DNA from: Hygrocybe punicea
Taxonomy: Eukaryota; Basidiomycota; Agaricomycetes; Agaricales; Hygrophoraceae
Length of the DNA stretch: 64,000 nucleotides
Assembly: GCA_963556145.1 (NCBI GenBank)
Contig: OY744470.1
Span: 5,022,001 to 5,086,000 of the forward strand
Direction of reading: 5' to 3'
Shown here: positions 11,285 to 22,039 of the stretch, piece after piece
Layout: each line of letters begins with the position of its first letter
How positions within the stretch are numbered: the first letter of the stretch is position 1
Notes under the pieces: model-generated
The model's database searches: none
The model's input: the letters and a program-made list of their open reading frames with translations, nothing else
What the model was told of the DNA's origin: nothing
Made by a program: the position numbers and the translations under genes

Positions 11285-12895
11285 AAGGGACCAGCAAGCC
11301 AATCATGAGTATGCCCAACATCTGTGAGATGTAATGAGAAGATCAAGTAGTTGGGGAGAGACATGGACATGATTAGCTTACGTAGAATATGAGAATGCGG
11401 TAGAAGACTCGACGGATGGCTTTGACGATGTTTCTGCGAGGACTCTCAGTCTCGGATGCCGCACTAAAAAAAAATGGTTCAGAAACGTTAGTGACGACAA
11501 AGTATATTACTATCTTACACGGAAACCAGTTCCATTCCCTGGAAAGAGAAGGAAGCTTGGACGAGAACACTCAAGATGCCCAGAAAACGATCAGTGTGGA
11601 CGTTTTTCACAAGGCCGGCTCCCTTGACCGCACCAGGATCCTTCCAGTACTAAAAACAACCATAGGTGAAATGTCTATCTCACAAGGAGTGGGCAACACA
11701 AACATGGAAGCCAAGGCGAGGGGTAGCAGTTCCTCCGAGGTCAATTATTAAACCGACCAAAATGAGTCCAGTAATCATCGAAACTATATCATTTGCTCGA
11801 TCAGACTGGATTACATACTTTGTGTAATAAAAATTGGCTTACGTTTGATAAGCGAGAAGACGAATTCGGCTGGTAAATAGCCATCAGGGCAAGGTCAACA
11901 TTTTCATGGTATTTCCTAGCTAACATTCCCCAAAGTACCTGTATGTGGAAATTCAGTATAGGACCACGGGCGAATTGAGGAGTTGTCAATCTCACCGAAC
12001 GCCGAAGATGTTAATGAGGCAGACGAGGAGAGTTATGACAACAGTGTAAATAACTTGATGGTTTTTCTGGTTTGCGTATCAGGCCCACATTTGGGAATAC
12101 GCCGCAGGAGGATCCTCACTTTTTGATCCCAGAACCCAAGTAGGATGCCAGCCGCCGTAATCTCTACGGGAGTCGAGATGCTGTTGGAATCATCAAAACT
12201 TGTACCAGTCCACGCAAAATTGAGCACTGACGCATGGGCCTGTCCGATGATGGATTAGAAGCATTCTTCCCCAACACAAGTAACAACGTACATAGAAATA
12301 ATTCTGTTAATACACAGAAACAATCTATATGTCAAAAAAATGCTTCTACTTCGAGACAACGCGACATACCCATCCAACCTGCGAACGAAAGGATGGTCAA
12401 TCGAGAACTGATGCCTAATGCAAAAACTAAGACTTGCAGCAAATCCAAACGCAGGGTCGACCCATCGAGCAGCTAGGTGGTAGTGTTCACAGAATGAAAA
12501 AGACATGAATGGCAGAAAACTAACCATAATGGGGGAAAGTGCCAGAGATGGGGGCATGAACTGTCATTTCACCAATGGAGCAAAGCGAGCTATCGATATT
12601 TATTGTTTTGGTCATAGTGTAACCACCGCTATTAAAGGAGACTCACGCATATGTCACGGTCCCCACTAATCCATAAGCAATGAGTGCGCCCAAGGGACCG
12701 GCACCACTCAAGGCACGACCAGATCCGAGAAACAAACCAGTCCCAATGGTTCCAGCAATCTGAAGTACAAAGATGAGAGCGGAGTTGTGATATATAGAAA
12801 CTTGACGCTCACAGCAATCCTGGGAGAGAGAGCGTGGTTTCAGTAGCAGAAAAGCAGAGAAAATGAGGGAGATGTATACTACATTTGAACATCAT
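11285..12895 (-). pseudogene. Amino-acid permease (APC family), internal fragment
   Basis: A plasma-membrane amino-acid transporter of the fungal YAT/AAP type. Reading the minus strand from 12,895, small exons spell DDVQMIA, then IAGTIGTGLFLGSGRALSGA and GPLGALIAYGLVGTVTYA, EMTVHAPISGTF-like residues, ARWVDPAFGFA and STPVEITAAGILLGFWDQ. Next come IYTVVITLLVCLINIFGVR and YFGE, spliced across an intron to SEFVFSLIK. Then MITGLILVGLIIDLGG, KGAGLVKNVHTDRFLGILSV, SFSFQGMELVSV, ESPRRNIVKAIRRVFYRILI and GILMIGLLVPSNDPALLK. These are roughly transmembrane segments 1-7. Both ends are missing: the N-terminus stops at an AT-rich block, the C-terminus at the cyclodeaminase relic. Introns are well preserved, so the truncation may be fairly recent. 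Confidence 0.85.
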
Positions 12896-13504
12896 CAGTA
12901 AATTCACAAGACCTTTTTTTACACCTTGAAGCCCTTGGACTTTTTTTCAATGTTTTTTTCATCTTTTTTATTCACTTAAACCAGGTTTTCATCTTTATCA
13001 ACTTGAAACTTTTGACTTGAGAAGAAAATTTTAAATTTTTTTGGTTTGATTTTTTTCTTTCTTTCTTAATATGAAGCAATCTATTAACAGAGCTAGTGTA
13101 TATTATTATTAATACTCAATCATGTGTTTTCAACACCGGTATTTCTGCTTGTGAAGCTCTTGCAGTACTTTAACCTGTTGCTCTACTTGACATCTTACAC
13201 ATCTTTTACAACTTTTAATGCACATGTCAACTTACACTTGTCAATTACCTTTTTTTAACACTTTTATATCTGCTTGTAAGATCTTAAAGCACTTTGTTGT
13301 ACTTGACATCTTACACATCTTTTATTGGTTTTGCTCTCTATATCAACTTGTACACGTTAACACTTTTTTCAGCAATTTTATATTTGCTTGTAAAGCTCTT
13401 GAACAACTTTGACCCATTATTCTACTTTATATCTTTCACATGTTTTATAGCTTTTATTCTCAATGTAATTTCACAATTGTTGAACTCTTTTTTAGAGAGC
13501 TAAT
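12896..13504. repeat. AT-rich block with degenerate tandem repeat
   Basis: T-rich DNA. From about 13,140 to 13,500 a unit of about 115-125 bases is repeated three times with drift. The phrase GCTTGTAAAGCTCTTG recurs near 13,147, 13,272 and 13,387, and CTTGACATCTTACACATCTT recurs between them. No coding potential is supported. Confidence 0.55.
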
Positions 13505-14031
13505 TTTGATTTATTGCCGTTTTCAGAAAGGTAGTCACATCACACGTAACACGCGAATTTTGTCACTCTGGCACACGAAACATCAGTGAGCCGTTTCTCA
13601 TCCAATTCTCAACATTTCCGTCTAATTCTTTCTGTTCTGTCATCCCCTCATCCCTCTCCAGGTGCACAACCAACTTTCAGGCCCCATTTCTCAAGTATGG
13701 GCACGATCAAAATTTGGGCCATGTCACCCTCTCGGAGAACATTTCTGGTGCATCGCGGGGAGATACCAAGCTGGAATTGGGCCGAAATAACCCAGGTATG
13801 TCCTGCCCAGATGCCCATGTAGTTTTTGTGCTGAATCACTTGAATTTTCACCGTAGGAAAACCCAGATGTCACCCAACGCCGCCCTAACGCTGTGAGCGT
13901 ATCTGCATTACCTAGTGGAGAGATGTTGTCCAGGAACTATATGGAACCTTTCATGGTATGTCTACCCCAGGTGCATGCATTGCCATAAGCTGACCATACT
14001 CAGTACTTGGCTTTACAGGCGGCTTGGAACC
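13505..14031 (+). repeat. Dispersed repeat copy A, left part (split by gypsy element)
   Basis: Nearly identical, in inverted orientation, to 46,912-46,290. Shared phrases include CATCACACGTAACA, GTGAGCCGTTTCTCATCC, GTCATCCCCTCATCCC, AGGTGCACAACCAACTTTCA and GAGAGATGTTGTCCAGGAAC. It contains exon-like stretches (GTIKIWAMSPSRRTFLV, EIPSWNWAEITQ, then ENPDVTQRRPNAVSVSALPS) separated by an intron-like gap. It may therefore be part of a multi-copy gene of unknown function. The copy continues at 20,396 on the far side of the gypsy insertion. Confidence 0.8.
14027..14031. other. Target site duplication (left), gypsy element
   Basis: GAACC directly precedes the TGTTAC start of the left LTR and recurs at 20,396-20,400 after the right LTR. 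The empty-site version at 46.4 kb (minus strand) has a single GAACC at this place. Confidence 0.93.
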
Positions 14032-14599
14032 TGTTACTTTTTACCCCGATTTAACCCCCGCTTCCGACCCCGTCTCTGACTCAGCGTCCCAAGACAATGT
14101 CATAACCTGGGTCCGGAACATCATTGAAGACAATCAACGACGGTATCCCAATCCCCATGATTACCCCCATCAGCCGATCACCGCCGATACATCATACACG
14201 CTCATACAGGCACTCAACAATACCGCGCAGCATAATCATCGGATCAGTTGTCTGCTGACACCAGACCCGCAACACAGCCGTTGGCCGCCTCGTTGGCACC
14301 CCAAAAACGCGCAGACCACAAAGTCAAGCAAGACGCCGTTCATCTCGGAGCTTGTCCTCCACGCAGCCACGCATGACGAAGAAGCCGACCCTGAAGTTGT
14401 TCACCAGTATATAATCAAGGACATTTGTAGTCAGTACCCTTAAGTTTAGTCTAGCTACTCTTCCCCCGACCGCTACCAGACACCCAGACTTCCCTCCCCT
14501 TTTCCCCCTTATCATTGTTCGTACTCGCTATTATCTAAAAAACATCCTCGTTTGGTTTGTTGTTGCCGGAGTCCGCTATAAGAACAGCGATCCGTAACA
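14032..14599 (+). repeat. 5' LTR of gypsy element
   Basis: Begins TGTTAC and ends GTAACA, a 6-bp inverted terminal pair with TG..CA ends. A TATA-type sequence (TATATAATC) lies near 14,409-14,417, so transcription probably starts shortly after it. Compared with the right LTR it differs only at 14,071 (C/T), 14,269 (G/A) and 14,320 (A/G), all within CpG or former CpG. An open frame runs from the left edge to the TAA at 14,443. Confidence 0.95.
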
Positions 14600-14852
14600 T
14601 AAGACTAAACTTCCTCTACTCTCTCGACTTCAAACCAAAAACAACCTGGAACCCCGATGATATCGAACCCCAGATTCCGACCGTGACGAAGAATATCATC
14701 TCGCACCTGAAACGTCAGATTCCTCTGACGATGACTTCGACCAATATGTCGCAACACAGACTAGTGTCCGAACCGCGCCTTTCCCCTCGTCATCATTTTC
14801 TTCTCCAACAACTACTTCTCACCATCAAACTCAACCCCGAACCCAAACCAGA

Positions 14853-15863
14853 ATGTCAGACACCGAAGAGACCCATGAAATCCAAGACACCACCACTACA
14901 GCACCCGCAGCCCAGTCACCTCCGAAATCTCATATTGCTCCGCCGGCTAAGTACGACGAGAACAAAGAAGGCTTCAAAACGTTCTTCCGAGGGGCCTTCA
15001 TCTACATCCGGGCCAACAGGGCCGTATTTGACACAGAGGAAAAACAGATCCTTTTTATCCTCTCGTATCTGCAAGGAGGACTCGCTGGATGATGGGCAGA
15101 CGAGTACGTTGACATCGCCCTGCAGCACTCCCCCATCAACTTCAGAACCCTGGACGACTTCACCAAGAAATTCCGTCGACACTTCGAGAAACCCGATCAG
15201 AAGAAAGACGCATTGATGAAGTTGAATGACTTACGCCAGGGAAAGATGACAGCAGATGAGTTCTGGATCGAGTTCGATACTCTCCGACGCATTGCTGGAC
15301 TCGGCGAGGTTTTGAATGACAGTTATCTCATTCAACTCGTTGAACTGCACATGAACAAGCCATTGATTGACCAAATCTACACTGGCATGACAATCCCGAC
15401 TACCGTACAGGAATGGCGGGAACAGACGGTCAAACTTGATCAACAATGGCGACGTTGTCAGGACCAGATACGGTCCATGAACTTACCAGCGAAAACACGC
15501 TACAATCCCAGCACAACGACCATGACAACAACCCCTCATACACAATCAGCGACACCTCGTCCCCAATCGGAATCAGTACAAATGGACGTCGATAATCGAC
15601 GAACGCAGCCAAGACAACAAACGTTTACACGTTTGACAGACGAACAACGACAGGAGTATATGAGAAAAGGGATTTGCTTCAAATGTCGGCAACCTGGACA
15701 TGTTTCGCGTAATTGCCCAGATCAACAAGGACGACAACAAATTCGATCAATGCAAACGGTGTCGCAAACAGCGAAACAACAAGAAGACGATGGCAAGGAT
15801 GCCCGGATTGCGGCATTGATGGATGAGTTGACGACATTGAAGTTGAAGCAGGAGGGTTTTTAA
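14853..15863 (+). pseudogene. gag: Gypsy Gag with premature TGA
   Basis: Structural capsid/nucleocapsid protein. One frame runs from ATG 14,853 to TAA 15,861 with a single TGA at 15,090-15,092 (GGLAG, stop, WADEYVDIAL). The retrotransposon-gag core contains FRRHFEKPDQKKDALMKLND, LRQGKMTADEFWIEFDTL and PLIDQIYTGM. A CCHC zinc knuckle, CFKCRQPGHVSRNC, follows at about 15,673-15,714. The frame ends in GGGTTTT directly before TAA, a candidate -1 slippery site leading into the pol frame. Without the TGA the protein would be about 336 residues. Confidence 0.85.
15854..15860 (+). promoter_or_regulatory. Candidate -1 ribosomal frameshift site
   Basis: GGGTTTT fits the X XXY YYZ slippery pattern in the gag frame (G GGT TTT) and is followed at once by TAA. 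After a one-base backward slip, reading goes TTA AGG AAG CGA, which is open into pol. A downstream pseudoknot was not worked out. Confidence 0.6.
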
Positions 15864-18800
15864 GGAAGCGACGTGAAGTGCAAGAGGCCATGATTGCACG
15901 ACTCGAGAATGATGTACACGTATGTAAACAATTCGACAACGTTTTCACCAAACTCAAAGTCCTCCGCAACGAACTGAAACAAACAACGAAACCAGAGCCG
16001 AAAGAGGAAAGCAACACGTGGCAAGATACCCATGTTGCAGACGAAGAAGAGAAAACAATTCCCCAGAAAAGAAAGACAACAATCGAATCAGAATTCAATG
16101 CGATGGAGACAATTGTTGCCATTCGCTCGACCACAATGGGGTATGCCCTAGATCTCTTGAACGATTTTGACATCTACGATCAATGGACGGAAAAGATTTC
16201 ACCGGGACTTGTCTTATCACTCAATCGATGACCCATCGCAGAAGCAGCGCAATGGCTGGTACAAAACATGCCACAGGATGTACCACAAGAACCACGAACA
16301 TTGGAACCAATACGTGCAATAACGCAAAAAGATTCCGAACTCTGTATGGCGCTATTGGTTCATGGTTTTGTTTCTATCCCCCAAGATGGACGACAATATC
16401 CTATGACAAGCCTGATTGATTGTGGTTGTACCATTTGTGCCATTGATGTCGGATACGTCAAAGCACACAACATTCCAACGAAACCATATGTAAACCCATT
16501 CAATTCCTACATGAGCGACGGAACACAACCAAAGACTGGACAAATCACGGAATATTGTGAATTGCAGATGCGTCTCGGTGATCATCAAGAACTACTGCGT
16601 TTTGCAGTAACGACGTTGGCAAAAATGGACATTTTCCTTGGATATGATTGGCTCAAAAAGCATAACCCAGAAATTGATTGGCGCGAAAATGAAGTCAAGT
16701 TCTCATGATGTCTTTCTGGTTGTGGTAAGCCATCAACAATACGTTCGACCGAATTCAGTACAGTCGTTTGGGAATGACCTCTCTGGTTTGATCAAGTAAT
16801 GGAAGAAACAATGGACCTGGCACATTTTCGTTCGTTCATGACAAAGTCAACGGAACTCGCAATAAAGGCACAGGAACAACAAAAGGAAAAGACATTTGAC
16901 GAATTGGTTCCAGAGACATATCATGAATATCGCGATGTCTTCGAACCATCTGGTTTCGATGAATTACCAGCACGAAAACCATGGGACCACGCCATCACCC
17001 TGAAACCAGATGTGCCGGATCATCATGATTGCAAGTTGTATCCATTATCACCGGTTGAAAAACAAGACCTCGATAAGTTCCTTGACGAAAATCTGAAAAC
17101 AGGACGAATACGACCATCAAAATCACCTTATGCTTCACCTTTTTTCTTCGTATCAAAGAAAGATGCAGCCGAACGACGACCAATACAAGATTATCGGTGG
17201 TTAAACTCATGGACGGTTGATGACAAATACCCGTTGCCACTGATCAACGACATTATCAACCAATTAGCCGAAGCCAAATATTTCACGAAACTCGATGTTA
17301 GATGGGGATTCAACAACGTCCATATTAAGGAAGGCGACGAACATAAAGCCGCTTTCTTGACACCAAAAGGCTTGTTTGAACCAACAGTCATGTTCTTCGG
17401 TCTAAAGAACTCACCACCGACATTTCAACGATTGATGAACCATGTTTTCCGGTATGAAATACGTGAAGGATGGTTATTGGTTTATATGGATGACATCCTC
17501 ATCTTCTCCAAATCCCTCGAAGAAAATCAGAAACGAACAAAACAAGTATTGAAGATCTTCCGCGAAAACAACTTATTCCTAAAACCGAAGAAATGTACAT
17601 TCGATAAAGAAAAAGTCGATTATCTCGGACTCATCGTTGGACATGGCCAAGTTCAAATGGACCCAATCAAGACCAACACCATCACTGATTGGCCCATCCC
17701 AACCAATCAAACGGAATTACAACGATTCATTGGTTTCTTGAATTTTTACCGTCATTTTGTTGAAATTTTCTCACAGATCGCAAGTCCATTACACAAACTG
17801 ACGGGGAAAGCGAAATGGGACTGGACAGAAGAACAACAAAATGCATTTGATCGGTTAAAGACCATCATAACAACCGATCCAATTCTCGTTTTACCCGTCC
17901 CCGATAAGAAGTTTACCATCGAATGCGACACATCTGATTATGCAATTGGTGCGATCTTATCCCAAGAACAACCCGATGGTCTTTTCCGCCCTGTAGTGTA
18001 CATGTCGACAATAATGACACCAGCGGAATGGAATTATCAAGTCTTCGATCAAGAATTACTCGCAATCATATGGAGTTTTGAAGAGTGGCGACAATTCCTC
18101 CTTGGTGCAAAAGAACAAATCGACGTTTTCACCGATCATCGTAATTTGGAATATTACCGAAAACCACAAGATCTTACCCGACGACAGGCTCGTTGGATTG
18201 CATTCTTACAGGATTACAATTTCCGTTTGTTATATCAAAAAGGTTCACAAAACAAAAAGGCCGATCTCCTCTCACGATGTGTTGATCATAAACCAAGAGA
18301 AATGGACAACAAAGGTATGATTGGTCTTCCTGATTCACTTTTCATCCCACCAGAACAATCGATTCGACAAATACTTCATACGTCTCCCACGAACGATAAC
18401 ATTATTTCCTTACACCATGAAAATCCCATCGCAGGCCATCCCAGCCATGACAAGACAATCGAATTGATTTCACGGACAACGACATGGCCAACCATTCGAG
18501 AAGATGTTGAACGATATATCAATGGTTGTACCGAATGCCAACAGAATAAACCACGACGTGGGAAACAACTTGGACAACTTTTCCCCCACAACGTACCACC
18601 ATACAACTGGCATACCATTTCTGTTGACATGATCGGTCCCTTACCGGAATCACATGGCTTTGACGCCAGTCTGGTTGTGGTTGATAAACGATCAAAACAT
18701 CCCATTTTCATCGCTACAAATACGACCTTGACATCAGAAGGATGGGCACGTTTATTCCGCGACCACGTCTTCAAACGTTTTGGCATGCCGCGTTTTGTCA

Positions 18801-20239
18801 TCTCCGACCGTGGCTCTGTTTTTGTCTCGCGATTTATCACTGAATTGTATTCCTTGATCGGCATCAAAGGACGACCGACAACAGCATATCATCCACGCGC
18901 TGATGGACAAACAGAACGGATGAACCAAGAACTTGAAATCTTTCTTCGTTTCTTCACCAATTATCGACAAGATGACTGGCACGAATGGCTCGCCCTTGCG
19001 GAATTTGCATTAGCCAATCGTGAATCATCTGTGATCAAGACTTCTCCTTTCTTTGCAACACAAGGACAGCACCCATGGACAGGCCTTGACCTCGACGCAC
19101 ATACACCCATCGCGAATGAAGCCGTCCATGACTTCATCACGTGAATGAAGGCCATACAACAAAAAATTGGCGAAATCGCAGACGTCACGAAACAGACGAT
19201 GAAGGATAAGTATGACAGTCATGTCAAGAAAATCATCTTTTCTCCTGGCGATAAAGTCTGGCTAAATGGAAAGAATTTGACCACAGATCGTCCTAGCAAG
19301 AAACTCGACAATCAGAAATTTGGTCTGTTTACCATTCTCGATAAAATCGGTTCATCATCGTACAAATTGAAATTGCCGAAAACCTGGAAAATCTTCCCCA
19401 TATTTAATGTCGCTCTTCTATCGCCATTCCAACCTCCTTCTTTCCCCATGTCTGCCTCTGCTGTCTATCTTCCTTCTTCTCCGTATTATCATCTTCTTCC
19501 TCCTCGTTTTCGCATCCCTCGTTCGAAATGCCGCCTCTGCAATCGTAGTGTTCGCTTCGCTGTCGACCTCATGCGCCCTTCTTCCTTTGGCTCCGTCCAC
19601 CCCACGACATCTATTGCCCATCTTGGCGTTGACCCTTTCTTCGCCCCGTGAACCTTCTACTCCACGCGTCCCATTGGGCCTCCCCCTCCTGCTGTTCCTC
19701 CCACTGTTCCTGTCTGGTTCACCGATGATCCTGTCGATCCCTACTGCGAGTTCATCGATTGTGCTGCCGTGTATGATGCCGTTTTTCCTCCGGTTAATCG
19801 GGACGATTCCCCTTGTTCCGGGGGTATTGTTACTTTTTACCCCGATTTAACCCCCGCTTCCGACCCTGTCTCTGACTCAGCGTCCCAAGACAATGTCATA
19901 ACCTGGGTCCGGAACATCATTGAAGACAATCAACGACGGTATCCCAATCCCCATGATTACCCCCATCAGCCGATCACCGCCGATACATCATACACGCTCA
20001 TACAGGCACTCAACAATACCGCGCAGCATAATCATCGGATCAGTTGTCTGCTGACACCAGACCCACAACACAGCCGTTGGCCGCCTCGTTGGCACCCCAA
20101 AAACGCGCAGACCACGAAGTCAAGCAAGACGCCGTTCATCTCGGAGCTTGTCCTCCACGCAGCCACGCATGACGAAGAAGCCGACCCTGAAGTTGTTCAC
20201 CAGTATATAATCAAGGACATTTGTAGTCAGTACCCTTAA
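15861..20239 (+). pseudogene. pol: Gypsy Pol polyprotein (PR-RT-RH-IN), five TGA stops
   Basis: A single frame (-1 relative to gag) stays open from 15,861 to 20,239 except for five TGA codons. Order: linker (RKRREVQEAMIARLEND); aspartic protease with MTSLIDCGCTICAIDVGYV, where D-C-G replaces the usual D-S/T-G; reverse transcriptase with KSPYASPFFFVSKKD, RPIQDYRWLNSWTV, FFGLKNSPPTFQ and catalytic YMDDIL; RNase H with IECDTSDYAIGAILSQ and VFTDHRNLEYY; integrase with the H-H-C-C zinc domain (GCTECQQNKPRRGK) and DDE residues in SVDMIGPLPE, VISDRGSVF and QTERMNQELE; then a GPF-type module (PGDKVWLNGKNL). After 19,651 the frame continues through the polypurine tract and about 137 codons of the 3' LTR. 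The catalytic RT and integrase residues remain. Confidence 0.9.
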
Positions 20240-20395
20240 GTTTAGTCTAGCTACTCTTCCCCCGACCGCTACCAGACACCCAGACTTCCCTCCCCTTTTC
20301 CCCCTTATCATTGTTCGTACTCGCTATTATCTAAAAAACATCCTCGTTTGGTTTGTTGTTGCCGGAGTCCGCTATAAGAACAGCGATCCGTAACA
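19828..20395 (+). repeat. 3' LTR of gypsy element
   Basis: Same length and ends as the left LTR, preceded by the purine-rich GGGGGTA tract. Carries T at 19,867, A at 20,065 and G at 20,116 where the left LTR has C, G and A. Confidence 0.95.
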
Positions 20396-20500
20396 GAACC
20401 TCTGTACTATACTATCTACCTCCAGCCATTTTTCTCGACATTTATCTGTTTGGTTTGTGCACGGCTAGTCTATTATTTGTATACGACACCTGTATGATGT
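20396..20500 (+). repeat. Dispersed repeat copy A, right part, with target duplication
   Basis: Starts with the second GAACC. It continues TCTGTACTATACTATCTACC and CAGCCATTTTTCTCGACAT, matching the minus strand at 46,400-46,290. Similarity fades near 20,495. Confidence 0.8.
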
Positions 20501-20600
20501 AGTTTTTACCTGAATAATGATCCCTTCGCCGTTGAACTCGACACTGCCATATTAGGTATCCAAAGCCAACGTTGATCTTCTGAAACGACTCCGAATCACG

Positions 20601-21791
20601 ATGCCGCGAGGCAAACGAATCTCTGAAGACCTATGCTGGGCAATTGTTCGGATGGCACCATGTGAAGATCTCGACAAAATCGCCGCTTACACTGGCATAA
20701 GCCGATGACAAGTCCTCAGGATTCTGGCTCAACATCGCTCAACTGGCCGAGTTTCTAAGCCATTGGTGGACCAGCGGCTGATCGGAAGGCGTCGTCATTT
20801 GACCTCTGAGGAGGTTTCAGTATGTCATCGCTTGAGATTGTTGATGCATTGACCAAAATTCCCATCAGTTCCTCCAAGGTTGTATTGATGATAACTGTGA
20901 CACGTACCTCAAAGAACTTCGCGACCAGCTCCAGCTGAGCACCCAGAAATCAGTATCCTTATCCATGATATGGAGAGCCTTGCACCGTAGTGGGCATACT
21001 ATGAAAAAGGTCGGTTTCCTTTGTTTTTAGCTATTCTAACTGACAATTTTGATAATTCTACACAGCTGACAAAGGTAGCTATTGAGAGGAGCACTCTGCT
21101 GCGTGCCGAATATATACAAAGGGTTGGCCTTCAGTATCAAGCCGAGCAGCTAGTATTTGTAGACGAGAGTGCCTGTGATCGGCGCACAACGTACCGGGGC
21201 CGCGCTTGGGCGATTCGGGGCCAGCGTGCTGTCAGAAAAGCCTTTTTCATTCGGGGCAAACGGTATTTTGTTTCTTTATCTGTTCAAGATCAGTAACTGA
21301 TACCAGTGATTCAAGATATTCCATACTTCCTGCCATTTCCCTTGATGTGATATTGACCGTGAAGATTGTCGAAGGGTCATTCAACACGTCTCGCTTCGCT
21401 GAATTCATCGAAGAGCTGCTTGAGCAGATGAATCCTTTTCCCGAAGTCAACTCTGTCATTGTAATGGATAACTGCCGCATCCACAAGTCCAATCTAATTG
21501 CCAAAATGATCGAGGAAAGGTATGTCATTGATCCTGCTTCCTTGCAGGTACTCATTGGATTATAGAGGTATGCGAATTGAATTTCTCCCCCCATACTCAC
21601 CGGATTTCAACCCGATTGAATTGGTGTTCTTGGCAATCAAGTCCAACATCAGGCAGAAGGGCAACATAGTGCGTGCAGTGATGGAAACACCTGACCAGCA
21701 GGCTGAGGTCTTTTGCCAACTGTGGGAATCGGTGCACACAGTGACAGCAGACGACGCGGAGGCTTTCTATCATCACTGTGGATATTTGTAG
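20601..21791 (+). pseudogene. Tc1/mariner-like (DDE_3) transposase relic
   Basis: Starts MPRGKRISEDLCWAIVRMAP, then a helix-turn-helix (IAAYTGIS, LRILAQHRSTG). TGA at 20,707-20,709 interrupts SR-QVLRILA where Arg fits. Two or three short introns separate HLTSEEVS, DTYLKELRDQLQLSTQKSVS and RALHRSGHTMKK, LTKVAIERSTLLRAEYIQ. The DDE core is readable: LVFVDESACDRRT (first Asp), NSVIVMDNCRIHKS (second Asp) and FLPPYSPDFNPIELVF (Glu). The end is FYHHCGYL at 21,791. One intron boundary near 21,290 needs a shift. Cut-and-paste transposase of a family common in Agaricomycetes; inactive because of the TGA. Terminal inverted repeats were not identified. Confidence 0.85.
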
Positions 21792-22039
21792 CTACATCTG
21801 GCAAGGCTGATGTAGGAATATTTTGTTGTACTCTGTAATTGTGCAATTATCAATGTCTTTGCTTTGACATCTGTTGAGGGACTTCATTGCTTTGTAACCT
21901 TTGTGGAGGGGTTGAGACTTTCATCAACAAATCCTTGCTTTGTTTGCGTAAAATTGTACATTGATAAGGATTATTCAATATGGCTGCCTGTGGAGCTGGA
22001 CCCTAGTTTGCTTGTTGAGGGGAGGAGCCAGGCACAAGT
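21792..22039. other. Spacer after the Tc1-like relic
   Basis: About 250 bases of unique-looking AT-rich DNA leading into the satellite. The word ACTTCATTGCTTTG and related phrases occur, but no gene was seen. Confidence 0.4.

Larger units (their letters stand above)
14032..20395 (+). mobile_element. Ty3/gypsy LTR retrotransposon, complete but disabled
   Basis: A 6,364-bp element with two 568-bp LTRs, 5-bp target duplication, gag with zinc knuckle, and pol in the order protease, reverse transcriptase, RNase H, integrase. The integrase-after-RT order defines Ty3/gypsy (Metaviridae-like). The LTRs differ at only three positions, so insertion is recent. Six in-frame TGA codons (15,090, 16,229, 16,706, 16,775, 19,142 and 19,649) disable it; each fits a CGA arginine codon changed by C-to-T. 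No chromodomain was seen after the integrase. Confidence 0.95.

Noticed and set aside
14024..14443. 139-codon frame in the left LTR as an independent gene
   Set aside because: Identical frame in the right LTR is the continuation of pol; kept as an observation, not as a separate gene.
16799..19144. Possibility that TGA is read as tryptophan
   Set aside because: Window is nuclear-type with spliced genes using TGA as a true stop; Arg from CGA explains the contexts better than Trp.
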